A stretch of 10,384 nt of DNA from Cellvibrionales bacterium UBA2034 (GTDB taxonomy: Bacteria; Pseudomonadota; Gammaproteobacteria; Pseudomonadales; UBA7239), in contig DDBK01000164.1 in assembly GCA_002333095.1 (NCBI GenBank), positions 758-11,141 of the forward strand, read 5' to 3'. Shown here piece after piece: positions 1 to 8,036 of the stretch. The translations under genes and the position numbers were made by a program. How positions within the stretch are numbered: position 1 is the first letter of the stretch; the number at the start of each line of letters is the position of its first letter. The notes under the pieces were generated by a model. It made no database searches and was not told the origin of the DNA. It was given only the letters and a program-made list of their open reading frames with translations.

Positions 1-38
1 CCCATCAAAGTACGAACAGGCGGATGAAATGATTGCAT
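1..38 (-). CDS. 5' end of a probable class-V aminotransferase (alanine-glyoxylate/serine type), cut by window edge
   Basis: Only 13 codons are visible, reading MQSFHPPVRTLMG from an ATG at 38 toward the window edge. A good Shine-Dalgarno AGGAG (46-50) sits 7 bases upstream, which supports a real start. The peptide resembles the N-terminus of PLP-dependent fold-type I aminotransferases of the alanine-glyoxylate / serine-pyruvate family, where a segment like HPPVRTLMGPGPS is common just after the start. That family moves amino groups between alanine or serine and glyoxylate or pyruvate. The gene follows the ribosomal cluster in the same direction but lies beyond its terminator, so it is probably a separate unit. 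The catalytic lysine and the rest of the protein are outside the window, so the assignment rests on a short motif. Confidence 0.5.
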   Translation of the reverse strand, partial: MQSFHPPVRTLM

Positions 39-70
39 GCAGGGTCTCCTAACTTTCAGCAATAGCTATG

Positions 71-103
71 CTTAAAATAAAAACACCGGGCAAGCCCGGT
101 GTT
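71..103 (-). terminator. Rho-independent terminator of the alpha operon
   Basis: An inverted repeat at 82-103 forms a GC-rich stem (AACACCGGG pairing with CCCGGTGTT) closed by a four-base CTTG loop. On the minus strand it is followed at once by a T-rich run (TTTTTATTTT, about 83-74). It begins 18 bases past the rplQ stop and ends before the next start codon. Stem, loop and U-tract are all of textbook form for an intrinsic terminator, so transcription of the ribosomal cluster probably ends here. There is no equivalent A-tract plus T-tract arrangement for the opposite strand. Confidence 0.92.
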
Positions 104-121
104 ACACATCTATATCCGATA

Positions 122-532
122 TCACTCTTCCGAGTTATCTTCGGTATTTACTATTTCAGCTGCTTTGATTTTTTCTGGCCGATTTACCAGTTCAACATAA
201 GCCATCGGGGCTTTATCGCCTGCGCGGAAGCCGCACTTAACAATACGAAGGTAACCACCAGGACGCGCCTCATAACGTGGACCGATTTCTGTGAACAGCT
301 TGCCTACAACAGCCTTGCTACGTAAACGGTTAAAAGCAAGACGGCGATTAGCAACACTGTCTTTCTTGCCGAGAGTAATCAAAGGCTCAGCAACCCGGCG
401 CAATTCTTTCGCTTTCGGCACTGTGGTTTTGATGATTTCGTGCTCAAGTAAAGACGCCGCCATGTTGCGAAACATAGCCGTTCTGTGAGAGCTTGTGCGG
501 TTTAGCTGGCGGCCGCTTAATCTATGACGCAT
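122..532 (-). CDS. rplQ: 50S ribosomal protein L17 (bL17)
   Basis: This is bL17, a large-subunit protein that sits near the peptide exit tunnel. The protein has 136 residues and opens with [20 protein letters not shown], the family signature. The segment [16 protein letters not shown] (about 31-46) and [17 protein letters not shown] (about 99-115) match E. coli L17 closely. E. coli L17 has 127 residues; the extra length here is an acidic C-terminal tail ending EDNSEE. The ATG at 532 has AAGG 8 bases upstream. It is the last gene of the alpha operon, 36 bases after rpoA and just before the terminator. No feature suggests anything but a normal intact gene. Confidence 0.98.
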   Translation of the reverse strand: MRHRLSGRQLNRTSSHRTAMFRNMAASLLEHEIIKTTVPKAKELRRVAEPLITLGKKDSVANRRLAFNRLRSKAVVGKLFTEIGPRYEARPGGYLRIVKCGFRAGDKAPMAYVELVNRPEKIKAAEIVNTEDNSEE

Positions 533-568
533 GGTCGTTACCTTCTAAATTACTTCTTAATATTAATA

Positions 569-1576
569 TCAGGCAATTGCTCTATCATCGCCGCGAAGAC
601 TGGCAGGAGGCCAATTTTCAAGACGCATTCCGAGCGACAACCCGCGTGAAGCGAGAATATCTTTTATCTCGGTAAGAGATTTTTTACCCAGATTAGGGGT
701 CTTCAGCAACTCGACTTCAGTGCGCTGAATCAAGTCGCCAATGTAATAAATGTTTTCAGCTTTCAAGCAGTTAGCTGAACGCACTGTCAATTCAAGATCA
801 TCTACCGGACGCAACAGAACCGGATCAACTTCATCCTGTTGCTTAGCCGGGCGCGATTCTTTCTCGCTTTCAAGGTCAACAAAAACAGCTAATTGTTGCT
901 GAAGAATTGTCGCCGCGCGGCGAATAGCTTCTTCAGGATTTATCGTGCCATTAGTTTCCATGTCGATAATTAGCTTATCAAGATCAGTACGCTGTTCAAC
1001 CCGAGCACTCTCAACAACATAAGAAATTCTAACAACAGGACTAAAAGAAGCGTCCAGCTGCAGGCGGCCAATTGTCCTGTTTTCATCTTCTGAAATCGCG
1101 CGGTTATCAACAGGCTGATAGCCCCTTCCGCGAATAACAATTAACCGCATATTAATTGCAGCTGAATTGCTATTAATGTGACAAATCACATGCTCAGGAT
1201 TCTTAATTTCGATATCGCCATCAGCCTGAATGTCAGATGCTGTAACAGGTCCAGAGCCTTTTTTGTTCAATGTCAACACGGCGCGATCTTTATTGCCATG
1301 CATTACAACAGCCACACCTTTTAAGTTAAGCAGGATTTCTATCACATCTTCCTGTATACCCGTGATGGCGCTGTACTCATGAAGAACGCCGTCAATCTCA
1401 ACTTCGACAATAGCGCATCCAGGCATTGATGAAAGCAAAATACGACGAAGTGCATTCCCCAATGTATGACCAAAACCACGCTCGAGGGGCTCAAGCACCA
1501 CTTTGGCTCGAGTAGGAGAAACCTGTTGAACATCAATATGTCTAGGGGTCAACAATTCTGTAGCTGAACTTTGCAT
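569..1576 (-). CDS. rpoA: DNA-directed RNA polymerase subunit alpha
   Basis: This is the alpha subunit of RNA polymerase; its dimer is the scaffold for beta and beta' assembly, and its C-terminal domain contacts UP elements and activators. The 335-residue protein starts [12 protein letters not shown]. The N-terminal domain carries [18 protein letters not shown] (31-48), including Arg45, known to matter for assembly in E. coli. A charged linker (about 235-249) leads to a C-terminal domain nearly identical to that of E. coli, with [10 protein letters not shown] holding Arg266 (E. coli Arg265, the DNA contact). The tail RGDDRAIA replaces the E. coli end. The frame is open 13 codons further upstream, into rpsD, but the ATG at 1576 aligns with the family start and has GGGGA 6 bases upstream. 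Confidence 0.99.
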   Translation of the reverse strand: MQSSATELLTPRHIDVQQVSPTRAKVVLEPLERGFGHTLGNALRRILLSSMPGCAIVEVEIDGVLHEYSAITGIQEDVIEILLNLKGVAVVMHGNKDRAVLTLNKKGSGPVTASDIQADGDIEIKNPEHVICHINSNSAAINMRLIVIRGRGYQPVDNRAISEDENRTIGRLQLDASFSPVVRISYVVESARVEQRTDLDKLIIDMETNGTINPEEAIRRAATILQQQLAVFVDLESEKESRPAKQQDEVDPVLLRPVDDLELTVRSANCLKAENIYYIGDLIQRTEVELLKTPNLGKKSLTEIKDILASRGLSLGMRLENWPPASLRGDDRAIA

Positions 1577-1592
1577 CTTAATTCCCCACGCC

Positions 1593-2213
1593 TTACTTCG
1601 AATACAGTTCGACAATTAAACTTTCGTTAATTTCAGATGAAAGATCGCTTCGATCTGGAACTCGCTTGAATTGACCTTCTAATTTCGCAGCATTCAGCTC
1701 AAGCCACTCTGATTGGCTGCGCTGAGCTGCAATCGCCATTGAAGACTGAATCCGCAATTGGTTTTTGCTTTTTTCCCGAACTGAAATGACATTTCCGGGC
1801 TGAACCTGAAATGAAGGCACATTTACAGTATTCCCATCAACGGCAATAGCCTTATGAGATACTAGCTGCCTAGCCTCAGCGCGAGTAGCACCAAAACCCA
1901 TGCGATATACAACGTTATCTAGCCGGCACTCCAATAAACGCAACAGATTTTCGCCGGTATTACCTTTACGGCGAGCAGCTTCTGCATAATAACCACGAAA
2001 TTGTTTCTCCAGCACACCGTAAATCCGTCGCACTTTCTGCTTTTCACGCAACTGGACACCATAATCAGAAAGCCTGCCACGGCGCAGGCCATGTTGGCCA
2101 GGTGCAGTTTCAACCTTGCACTTTGAATCAAGCGGACGAACACCGCTCTTCAACATCAAATCTGTTCCTTCACGGCGTGACAGCTTACATTTTGGTCCGA
2201 TATATCTTGCCAT
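1593..2213 (-). CDS. rpsD: 30S ribosomal protein S4 (uS4)
   Basis: This is uS4, a primary 16S rRNA binder that starts small-subunit assembly; in E. coli it also represses the alpha operon by binding the mRNA leader before rpsM. The protein has 206 residues, the same as E. coli. It begins [19 protein letters not shown] and holds an S4 RNA-binding domain from about residue 95 ([27 protein letters not shown]), ending in [11 protein letters not shown]. Of the four N-terminal cysteines that bind zinc in some S4 proteins, only Cys9 and Cys32 remain, so zinc binding is unlikely. The ATG at 2213 follows GAGG at a 10-base spacing, and 16 bases separate its stop from rpoA. Confidence 0.99.
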   Translation of the reverse strand: MARYIGPKCKLSRREGTDLMLKSGVRPLDSKCKVETAPGQHGLRRGRLSDYGVQLREKQKVRRIYGVLEKQFRGYYAEAARRKGNTGENLLRLLECRLDNVVYRMGFGATRAEARQLVSHKAIAVDGNTVNVPSFQVQPGNVISVREKSKNQLRIQSSMAIAAQRSQSEWLELNAAKLEGQFKRVPDRSDLSSEINESLIVELYSK

Positions 2214-2247
2214 TTTACCAAGGCCTCTTAAATTCTTTTATGTCTGA

Positions 2248-2643
2248 TTAAACGCGACGTTTCTTAGGAGGGCGGCAGCCGTTGTGCGGTATTGGCGTCA
2301 CATCCACAATATTTCCGATCTTGTATCCGCAATTGTTCAAAGCGCGCACGGCAGACTCTCTACCCGGGCCAGGACCCTTTACTTCAACATCAAGGTTTTT
2401 TAATCCATATTCCTGCGCTGCAATTCCCGCGCGCTCAGCAGCCACCTGCGCAGCAAAAGGCGTGCTTTTGCGTGAACCACGAAATCCTGATCCGCCAGAA
2501 GTTGCCCAGCTGAGAGCATTTCCCTGACGATCAGTAATGGTCACAATAGTATTGTTGAATGAGGCATAGATATGTGCCACTCCATCCACTACGGTTTTCT
2601 TGATTTTCTTACGTGTTTTTGCTGCTGCTGATGGCTTTGCCAT
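2248..2643 (-). CDS. rpsK: 30S ribosomal protein S11 (uS11)
   Basis: This is uS11, which lies on the 30S platform next to the mRNA exit site. The protein has 131 residues against 129 in E. coli; the difference is in the basic N-terminus ([18 protein letters not shown]). The core [18 protein letters not shown] (about 27-44) and [20 protein letters not shown] are strongly conserved. It ends [16 protein letters not shown]; the Asn-Gly pair at 121-122 matches the site known to form isoaspartate in E. coli S11. The start at 2643 is preceded by a purine-rich GGCGAGAGAGAT rather than a perfect Shine-Dalgarno. A 45-base gap separates it from rpsM upstream. Confidence 0.99.
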   Translation of the reverse strand: MAKPSAAAKTRKKIKKTVVDGVAHIYASFNNTIVTITDRQGNALSWATSGGSGFRGSRKSTPFAAQVAAERAGIAAQEYGLKNLDVEVKGPGPGRESAVRALNNCGYKIGNIVDVTPIPHNGCRPPKKRRV

Positions 2644-2688
2644 ATCTCTCTCGCCTAACTGTTACAGCCCGAATATCAGGCAGTTAAT

Positions 2689-3045
2689 TTACTTTTTAAT
2701 AGCTTTACGCGGACCTTTGCGGGTTCGGGCGTTGGTTTTTGTTCTTTGGCCACGAACAGGCAGGCCCTTACGGTGCCGCAGACCACGGTAACACCCAAGA
2801 TCCATCAGCCGCTTGATGCTCATGCTGACCTCGCGCCGCAGATCACCTTCAACGGTGAACTTGCCAACTTCTGCACGTAATGCATCAATTTGGGATTCAT
2901 TCAGTGTTCCGATCTTGACAGATTCAGACACGCCCACCGCAGCACATATTGCCTGCGCACGCGTACGACCCACGCCGTACACATAAGTTAAAGCGATAAC
3001 GGTGTGTTTATTGTCAGGTACATTGACACCTGCGATACGAGCCAT
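2689..3045 (-). CDS. rpsM: 30S ribosomal protein S13 (uS13)
   Basis: This is uS13, found in the head of the small subunit, where it contacts the P-site tRNA and forms bridges to the 50S subunit. At 118 residues it matches E. coli S13. It starts [20 protein letters not shown] and includes [11 protein letters not shown] (helix-hairpin-helix-like region) and [19 protein letters not shown] (about 73-91), with the basic tail [15 protein letters not shown] that reaches the tRNA. The ATG at 3045 has GGAG 10 bases upstream. It is the first gene of the alpha operon, after the 107-base gap. In E. coli this start is where S4 exerts feedback control, and the start codon there is GTG, not ATG. Confidence 0.99.
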   Translation of the reverse strand: MARIAGVNVPDNKHTVIALTYVYGVGRTRAQAICAAVGVSESVKIGTLNESQIDALRAEVGKFTVEGDLRREVSMSIKRLMDLGCYRGLRHRKGLPVRGQRTKTNARTRKGPRKAIKK

Positions 3046-3152
3046 TATTCAGGAACTCCACTATATAAATCAGTAGCTTACGAAAAAACCAGAAATCAAG
3101 AACCCTAAGCCAACAAAAAGGCGCGACAGGGTACCCTTGAAATCAACTTAAA
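3046..3152 (-). promoter_or_regulatory. rpmJ-rpsM intergenic leader with a possible regulatory hairpin
   Basis: This is the longest gene-free interval inside the cluster (107 bases) and lies where the S4-responsive alpha-operon leader is found in E. coli. On the minus strand it holds a perfect 10-base palindrome AGGGTACCCT (3128-3137). Its second half can pair instead with AGGGT at 3102-3106, enclosing a small GCC/GGC inner stem, so two exclusive folds are possible. The remainder is A/T-rich up to the rpsM Shine-Dalgarno. I do not see the E. coli pseudoknot sequence or a convincing sigma-70 promoter. A regulatory role is inferred from position and pairing alone. Confidence 0.35.
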
Positions 3153-3269
3153 TCAACCTTGACGCTGTTTGTGGCGCGGTTCAACACTGCAAATTACACG
3201 AACAACACCCTTGCGACGGACTAATTTGCAGCCGCGACACACCGTTTTTACTGACGCCCGTACTTTCAT
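3153..3269 (-). CDS. rpmJ: 50S ribosomal protein L36 (bL36), zinc-binding form
   Basis: This is bL36, a very small zinc-ribbon protein of the large subunit. The 38-residue frame reads [20 protein letters not shown], then a basic stretch with [13 protein letters not shown]. Cys11, Cys14, Cys27 and His33 form the complete CCCH zinc site, so this is the zinc-dependent (C+) paralogue. The ATG at 3269 has AGAGGA with the core 7-8 bases upstream. It starts 23 bases after the secY stop, the usual position in gammaproteobacteria, and is the last gene of the spc operon. Length, start and ligand spacing match the family exactly. Confidence 0.98.
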   Translation of the reverse strand: MKVRASVKTVCRGCKLVRRKGVVRVICSVEPRHKQRQG

Positions 3270-3292
3270 TCCAATTTCCTCTCCAAAAAACC

Positions 3293-4630
3293 TCAGCGCT
3301 TGGGAGCCAAGCTACTGCCACCATAATTTTTAAGATTTGCTTTCTTCAATAAAGTGTCATATTGCGCAGACATCAGGTGTGACTGCACCTGCGACATAAA
3401 ATCCATCACAACCACAACCACGATCAGCAACGAGGTTCCACCTAGATAGAATGGAACATTAAACGCCATTACCAACCCTTGAGGAATCAGGCAGACAATT
3501 GCAATATAAGCCGCACCAACAACAGTGAGCCTCGTCAGTACATTGTCAATATATCTAGCTGTATACTCACCAGGCCTAATACCTGGAACATACGCCCCAC
3601 TTTTCTTCAAGTTTTCTGCAACTTCTCTTGGGTTGAACATCAAGGCGGTATAAAAAAAGCAGAAGAAAACAATTAACACTGTAAATAACAAAATATTAAG
3701 GGGTTGACCTGGTCCAATCCATAAAGCTACATCCTGCAGCCACTCCATACCGGGACGCTGACCAAACATCTGAGCTACTGTTGCAGGAAACAACAATAAG
3801 CTACTGGCGAAGATGGCAGGAATAACACCTGATACATTAACTTTAAGGGGCAGGTGCGTGCTTTGCCCTTGGTACACTTTTCGCCCAACTTGCCGACGGG
3901 CATAATTAACCGTAATTCTACGTTGGCCGCGCTCAATAAATACAATGGCAAAAATGAGCGCAGGTACACCAATCGCAATGCCTATTAATAATAGAACATT
4001 CAATTCACCCTGACGCGCCTGCTCTAGAGCTTGACCTATCGCCGCAGGCAACCCCGCAACAATACCAGCAAATATAAGCATAGAAACGCCGTTACCAATA
4101 CCGCGTTCAGTGATCTGTTCCCCCAGCCACATCATAAACATGGAACCGGTTACAAATGACGCTGCCGCTAAAAACTGAACACCCATACCGCTGGTGTAAA
4201 GCGCATTATTGCTGGCCAAACTGCTCACCATACCCAATGCCTGCACCGAAGCAAGAAGCACAGTTGCATAGCGAGTATATTGGCTAATTTTGCGCCTGCC
4301 CTGCTCACCCTCTTTCTTCAGTTGTTCCAGCTGGGGTACTACCGAAGTCAGCAGCTGTACAATGATGGATGCTGAGATATATGGCATTACACCCAATGCC
4401 AGCACACTCATTCTTTCTAACGAACCACCAGAAAACATATTCGCCATACCAAAGATGGTATTTTGCGTCTGGTTAAATATGTTGGCTAACTGCAAAGGGT
4501 CGATACCGGGTACCGGTATGTGGCTACCTATTCGATAGACAATAATAGCCAGAATCAAAAATTTAAGACGGCTCCACAGCTCACCCAAACCTTTTTGATT
4601 GCCTATTCCCGCTGTGGAAGGAGTTGCCAC
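3293..4630 (-). CDS. secY: Protein translocase subunit SecY
   Basis: SecY is the channel of the SecYEG translocon, exporting unfolded proteins across the inner membrane and inserting membrane proteins. The 445-residue protein (E. coli 443) has the expected run of about ten hydrophobic segments. Recognisable blocks are the first membrane segment ending [31 protein letters not shown] (about 77-93), [73 protein letters not shown] and the C-terminal [12 protein letters not shown]. The start is GTG at 4630, since no ATG in the right place precedes the conserved N-terminus. Its GAGG lies at the end of rplO, 9 bases upstream, so translation is probably coupled to rplO, whose stop is only 4 bases away. 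Confidence 0.99.
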   Translation of the reverse strand: MATPSTAGIGNQKGLGELWSRLKFLILAIIVYRIGSHIPVPGIDPLQLANIFNQTQNTIFGMANMFSGGSLERMSVLALGVMPYISASIIVQLLTSVVPQLEQLKKEGEQGRRKISQYTRYATVLLASVQALGMVSSLASNNALYTSGMGVQFLAAASFVTGSMFMMWLGEQITERGIGNGVSMLIFAGIVAGLPAAIGQALEQARQGELNVLLLIGIAIGVPALIFAIVFIERGQRRITVNYARRQVGRKVYQGQSTHLPLKVNVSGVIPAIFASSLLLFPATVAQMFGQRPGMEWLQDVALWIGPGQPLNILLFTVLIVFFCFFYTALMFNPREVAENLKKSGAYVPGIRPGEYTARYIDNVLTRLTVVGAAYIAIVCLIPQGLVMAFNVPFYLGGTSLLIVVVVVMDFMSQVQSHLMSAQYDTLLKKANLKNYGGSSLAPKR

Positions 4631-4634
4631 CTAT

Positions 4635-5069
4635 TTATTCCTCAACCTTGCCACCAGCAGCCTCGATTGCTTTGCGTGCACCTTCTGTCACCCGCAACCC
4701 CTTTACTGTGACACTTTTTTTAAGCTCCCCAGAAAGAAACACCTTGGCTCTTTTGATATTTTCATTCAGCACATTTGCTGCCTTTAGTGTTTCCAATGAC
4801 ACAACATCACTTTCAACCTGGTTCAATTCTGCCAACCGTACCTGAGCAGTAGTTAAACTGATACGTGACACAAAACCATATTTAGGCAATCTTTTCTGCA
4901 AAGGCATCTGGCCGCCCTCAAAACCTGGACGCACATTGCCACTCTTACGCGCTTTCTGACCCTTATGGCCACGGCCACACGTTTTACCTAAACCACAACC
5001 AATGCCTCGACCGACGCGTAACTTGGCGGTTTTATGGCCTGGAGCAGGACTTAGACTATTCAGGTGCAT
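4635..5069 (-). CDS. rplO: 50S ribosomal protein L15 (uL15)
   Basis: This is uL15, a late-assembling large-subunit protein with a long basic N-terminal extension that threads through 23S rRNA. The protein has 144 residues, as in E. coli. It starts [20 protein letters not shown], followed by the glycine/arginine-rich [20 protein letters not shown] typical of the family, then [18 protein letters not shown] (about 50-67). The globular C-terminal part ends [18 protein letters not shown]. The ATG at 5069 has GGAG 7 bases upstream, lying inside the end of rpmD. Only one base separates the rpmD stop from this start (TGAGATG), so the two are probably translationally coupled. Confidence 0.99.
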   Translation of the reverse strand: MHLNSLSPAPGHKTAKLRVGRGIGCGLGKTCGRGHKGQKARKSGNVRPGFEGGQMPLQKRLPKYGFVSRISLTTAQVRLAELNQVESDVVSLETLKAANVLNENIKRAKVFLSGELKKSVTVKGLRVTEGARKAIEAAGGKVEE

Positions 5070-5070
5070 C

Positions 5071-5250
5071 TCAGCTCTCCACTCTAACCATATAGTTAAC
5101 TTTGTTGATCATTCCACGTACCGAAGGCGTATCTTGAACCTCTACGGTGTGTCCAATCCGACGCAACCCCAAACCGCGCACACAGCACTGATGTGCTTTT
5201 AGCCTGCCTGCTGTGCTGCGAGTTTGTGTCACTTTGATCATATTTGTCAT
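5071..5250 (-). CDS. rpmD: 50S ribosomal protein L30 (uL30)
   Basis: This is uL30, a small large-subunit protein that binds 23S rRNA. The 59-residue frame starts [20 protein letters not shown] and includes [17 protein letters not shown] and [11 protein letters not shown], which align along the full length with E. coli L30 (also 59 residues). The ATG at 5250 aligns with the family start and has AAGG 7 bases upstream; a second ATG at codon 4 (5241) would give a shorter protein and is less likely. A Cys-Cys pair at residues 22-23 lies where E. coli has other residues, with no obvious function. It follows rpsE by 41 bases and abuts rplO. Confidence 0.98.
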   Translation of the reverse strand: MTNMIKVTQTRSTAGRLKAHQCCVRGLGLRRIGHTVEVQDTPSVRGMINKVNYMVRVES

Positions 5251-5291
5251 GACTGCACCTTAAATATAACTTTATCGGCTATATTCGCTAA

Positions 5292-5807
5292 TTAATTACG
5301 AATTTCGTCGACTGTTTTTCCGCGTTTAGCCGCAATTTCTTCAGGAGATCTCATTTCCTTCAACCCGCGAATAGTCGCTCGAACAACATTTACAGGATTT
5401 GTAGACCCATAACACTTCGCCAATACGTTCTGCACCCCCGCAAGCTCCAATACAGACCTCATCGCACCACCAGCAATGACACCGGTACCTTCAGAAGCAG
5501 GTTGCATATAGATATTTGCCGCACCGTGACGCGCTTTTACCGGGTAAAAAATAGTATTGCCGTTCAGGTCAACGCTTATCATGTTTCGTCGAGCTGCTTC
5601 CATTGCTTTCTGGATAGCAACAGGAACCTCTCTGGCCTTGCCTCGACCAAATCCTACTTTACCATTACCGTCACCAACCACTGTCAGGGCAGTAAATGAA
5701 AAAGTACGCCCCCCTTTAACAACCTTGGCAACGCGATTAACTTGAACGAGTTTTTCCATCAAGCCGTCAGAGTTCTTGTCTTTATCTTTTTGTTCCTGGA
5801 GCGCCAT
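5292..5807 (-). CDS. rpsE: 30S ribosomal protein S5 (uS5)
   Basis: This is uS5, which lines the mRNA entry channel and affects decoding accuracy. At 171 residues it is slightly longer than E. coli S5 (167), with a charged N-terminal stretch ([15 protein letters not shown]). The N-terminal dsRNA-binding-like domain includes [20 protein letters not shown] (about 23-42); the loop VKGGR, where spectinomycin-resistance changes occur in E. coli, is wild type. The C-terminal domain has [34 protein letters not shown] and ends [13 protein letters not shown]. The start at 5807 has only a weak AGGT 9 bases upstream, overlapping the stop region of rplR 14 bases away. Coupling to rplR is therefore likely. 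Confidence 0.99.
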   Translation of the reverse strand: MALQEQKDKDKNSDGLMEKLVQVNRVAKVVKGGRTFSFTALTVVGDGNGKVGFGRGKAREVPVAIQKAMEAARRNMISVDLNGNTIFYPVKARHGAANIYMQPASEGTGVIAGGAMRSVLELAGVQNVLAKCYGSTNPVNVVRATIRGLKEMRSPEEIAAKRGKTVDEIRN

Positions 5808-5821
5808 TTGTATGATACCTA

Positions 5822-6172
5822 TTAGAACTCGAGACCGGCCGAGCGAGCAGCGTCAGCCAACGCCTTTACACGACCATGGTATTTGAAGCCACTACGGTCA
5901 AATGCAACCTTAGTAACACCTGCTGCTTTTGCCCGTTCCGCCACTAAAGCGCCGACACTTTCAGCAGCCTTTGTGTTTCCTGTTGCACCAGCAGACAAAC
6001 TAGCATCTAACGTAGAAGCCTGTGCCACAACACGATTGTCATCCGGAGCAATGACCTGAGCATAAATATGACGCGGTGTGCGATGCACGCTTAAGCGAAA
6101 TGCACCCTGCTCACGAATCTTCATTCGCGTTGACTTCGCCCTGCGTATACGACCTGCTTTTTTTGCGTTCAT
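5822..6172 (-). CDS. rplR: 50S ribosomal protein L18 (uL18)
   Basis: This is uL18, which binds 5S rRNA together with L5 and L25 in the central protuberance. The protein has 116 residues (E. coli 117). It has a basic N-terminus ([20 protein letters not shown]), then [19 protein letters not shown] (about 27-45), and ends with [16 protein letters not shown] and AARSAGLEF, which is the family C-terminus. The ATG at 6172 has AAGGT about 8 bases upstream, overlapping the rplF stop codon. Eleven bases separate the rplF stop from this start. It is intact and normal for the family. Confidence 0.99.
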   Translation of the reverse strand: MNAKKAGRIRRAKSTRMKIREQGAFRLSVHRTPRHIYAQVIAPDDNRVVAQASTLDASLSAGATGNTKAAESVGALVAERAKAAGVTKVAFDRSGFKYHGRVKALADAARSAGLEF

Positions 6173-6183
6173 ATGTCTATACC

Positions 6184-6717
6184 TTATTTCTTCTTGGCTT
6201 CTTTACGGCGGACTACTTCGTCTGAATAGCGAACGCCCTTACCTTTATAAGGCTCAGGTGCACGATAAGAGCGAATAACCGCTGCAACTTGACCTAATAG
6301 CTGCTTATCAATACTTTTCAGCAAAATTTCAGTCTGGGTAGGAGTCTCAACTGTCACACCTGCCGGCAACTCATAATCAATCGGATGAGAATAGCCCAGC
6401 GTCAAATTAAGAGTGTTTCCTGCAGCTTTTGCGCGATAGCCCACTCCAACAAGCTCCAGTTTGCGTTCAAAGCCAGAACTAACACCCTTTACCATATTCG
6501 CAACCAGTGCGCGCGTGGTGCCAGCCATCATCCAGCCGCCTTTAGCACCATTGCGGGCACTAAAGCTCAATTCATTATTACCCTGCAAGATTTCTACAGA
6601 AGCATGAACCGGCATAGACAATTCGCCCTTGCCGCCTTTAACAGTAATACGATCAGAATCCAATGCGATGTTTACACCGCCAGGTAATTCGACCGGATAT
6701 TTTGCAACTCTGGACAT
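6184..6717 (-). CDS. rplF: 50S ribosomal protein L6 (uL6)
   Basis: This is uL6, located near the GTPase-associated centre and important for late 50S assembly. The 177 residues equal E. coli L6. It starts [19 protein letters not shown] and contains the two tandem L6 folds of the family (about residues 11-82 and 90-165). Near the C-terminus it has the signature [20 protein letters not shown]. The frame is open 14 codons further upstream across the rpsH end, but the ATG at 6717 matches the family and has AAGGG 7 bases upstream, so the longer form is rejected. Ten bases separate it from the rpsH stop. Confidence 0.99.
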   Translation of the reverse strand: MSRVAKYPVELPGGVNIALDSDRITVKGGKGELSMPVHASVEILQGNNELSFSARNGAKGGWMMAGTTRALVANMVKGVSSGFERKLELVGVGYRAKAAGNTLNLTLGYSHPIDYELPAGVTVETPTQTEILLKSIDKQLLGQVAAVIRSYRAPEPYKGKGVRYSDEVVRRKEAKKK

Positions 6718-6727
6718 GACTTTACCC

Positions 6728-7120
6728 TTAGAACACTGTACACAAAATTTCGCCGCCAATATTGGCCTTACGAGCTGCCCTGTCTGTCATTACCCCTTTA
6801 CTGGTAGAGACAATAGCAACACCCAGACTATTAGCAACGTTTGGCAGTTCGTCCTTACCACGATAGTTGCGCAGGCCAGGCCTACTAACACGCTTGATCG
6901 TGTCAATCACTGACTTGCCATGATGGTATTTCAGCTCAATGGTCAACTCAGGTTTTGCACTGGCGCTCACATTAAAATCAGCGATATAACCTTCAGACTT
7001 CAATACTTCAGCAACGGACACTTTGATTTTGGATGACGGCATCGATGTTTTGGCTAGTTGAGCCATCTGCGCGTTTCTAATTCGCGTAATCATATCAGCC
7101 AACGGATCTTGCATACTCAT
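6728..7120 (-). CDS. rpsH: 30S ribosomal protein S8 (uS8)
   Basis: This is uS8, a primary binder of helix 21 in 16S rRNA; in E. coli it also represses translation of the spc operon by binding the mRNA near the L5 start. The protein has 130 residues, the same as E. coli. It starts [18 protein letters not shown] and contains [20 protein letters not shown], then [17 protein letters not shown] and the C-terminal [20 protein letters not shown]. The frame stays open 18 codons upstream across the end of rpsN, but the ATG at 7120 matches the family and has a strong AGGAG 7 bases upstream. The gap to rpsN is 19 bases. Confidence 0.99.
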   Translation of the reverse strand: MSMQDPLADMITRIRNAQMAQLAKTSMPSSKIKVSVAEVLKSEGYIADFNVSASAKPELTIELKYHHGKSVIDTIKRVSRPGLRNYRGKDELPNVANSLGVAIVSTSKGVMTDRAARKANIGGEILCTVF

Positions 7121-7139
7121 GATATATCTCCTGTTAGCC

Positions 7140-7445
7140 TTACCAGCTTGCCTTAACCAAGCCAGGAACATCACCTTTCATTGCATGTTCTCTTAACTTG
7201 ATGCGAGACAAACCAAATTTACGATACACCGCATGTGGGCGACCAGTCAGACGGCATCGCGTTTGCTTACGGACCGGGCTGGCGTCTCTTGGCAACTTTT
7301 GCAATTGCACTTGCGCTTCCCACTTATCTTCATCAGACGTTTTAGGATTCGCTATTATTGCCTTTAAGCGAGCACGCTTTTCAGCATACTTAGCTACGGC
7401 CTTGGCGCGTTTTTTCTCACGCTCAATCATCGAAAGCTTTGCCAT
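7140..7445 (-). CDS. rpsN: 30S ribosomal protein S14 (uS14), zinc-free form
   Basis: This is uS14, in the 30S head near the A and P sites. At 101 residues it is the long, zinc-free (C-) form, like E. coli. It starts [20 protein letters not shown] and has [20 protein letters not shown] (about 50-69), then a tail with [18 protein letters not shown] ending KASW. The CxxC pairs of the short zinc type are absent; there is a single cysteine. The ATG at 7445 has GAGGA about 10 bases upstream, a slightly long spacing. It follows rplE after 31 bases. Confidence 0.99.
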   Translation of the reverse strand: MAKLSMIEREKKRAKAVAKYAEKRARLKAIIANPKTSDEDKWEAQVQLQKLPRDASPVRKQTRCRLTGRPHAVYRKFGLSRIKLREHAMKGDVPGLVKASW

Positions 7446-7476
7446 TGTCTCAGCTATCCTCTATATAAATCTGTAA

Positions 7477-8016
7477 TCAGCTTTTAAACGGGAAGCTGAA
7501 CGCTTTTAGTAATGCGCGTCCTTCATCATCCGTTTTAGCTGTTGTGGTAATTGCTATATCAAGGCCACGCAATGCGTCAATCTTGTCATAGTCAATCTCT
7601 GGGAAAATAATTTGTTCTGTTACACCCATAGAAAAATTTCCACGACCATCAAACTGTTTGGGGCTGACACCCCGAAAGTCACGAATGCGAGGGATTGCAA
7701 CAGTGATCAACCGGTCAAGAAATTCATACATACGATCATTCCGAAGAGTGACCTTGCAGCCAATCGGCCAACCCTCACGAACCTTGAAAGCAGCTATAGA
7801 TTTGCGCGCCTTGGTTACAATGGCTTTCTGGCCAGTAATCTGCTCAAGATCACGCACAGCATTCTCTAGAACTTTTTTGTCAGCCAAGGCCTCACCTACA
7901 CCCATATTAATAGTGATTTTAGTGATCTTTGGTACCTGCATAACGCTACTTACGCCGAGCTCTTCTTTCAGCTTTGGCATAATTTCGTTTTTATAAACTT
8001 CTTGAAGCCTGGCCAT
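7477..8016 (-). CDS. rplE: 50S ribosomal protein L5 (uL5)
   Basis: This is uL5, which binds 5S rRNA in the central protuberance and contacts the P-site tRNA. The 179 residues equal E. coli L5. The N-terminus is [20 protein letters not shown]; the segment [19 protein letters not shown] (about 30-48) and [20 protein letters not shown] are family signatures. The C-terminal half has [20 protein letters not shown] and ends KAFSFPFKS. The ATG at 8016 has AAGGTGG with the core about 7 bases upstream. In E. coli the region around this start is the S8 operator; the gap to rplX here is 20 bases, and I could not confirm the S8 hairpin by eye. Confidence 0.99.
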   Translation of the reverse strand: MARLQEVYKNEIMPKLKEELGVSSVMQVPKITKITINMGVGEALADKKVLENAVRDLEQITGQKAIVTKARKSIAAFKVREGWPIGCKVTLRNDRMYEFLDRLITVAIPRIRDFRGVSPKQFDGRGNFSMGVTEQIIFPEIDYDKIDALRGLDIAITTTAKTDDEGRALLKAFSFPFKS

Positions 8017-8036
8017 TACAATTCCACCTTTTCAAC

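Noticed and set aside
1577..1615. N-terminal extension of RpoA by 13 codons.
   Set aside because: It overlaps the end of rpsD and is absent from the family; the ATG at 1576 aligns with known RpoA starts.
2644..2688. A short hairpin GCCTGATATTCGGGC in the rpsM-rpsK gap.
   Set aside because: The six-pair stem includes a wobble pair, has a three-base loop and no T-tract; it is not convincing as a terminator or regulator.
3046..3110. A possible sigma-70 promoter for the alpha operon, based on TATATA near the rpsM start.
   Set aside because: No acceptable -35 lies at 16-18 bases, and transcription would begin almost at the Shine-Dalgarno.
6718..6759. N-terminal extension of L6 across the rpsH stop.
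   Set aside because: The ATG at 6717 gives the exact family length and has its own ribosome-binding site.
7121..7174. N-terminal extension of S8 across the rpsN stop.
   Set aside because: The ATG at 7120 gives the family N-terminus MSMQDP and has a strong AGGAG.
7658..7996. A 112-codon plus-strand open frame opposite rplE (and similar ones at 6385-6687 and 9118-9429).
   Set aside because: All lie within conserved minus-strand ribosomal genes, with no family resemblance or upstream signals.
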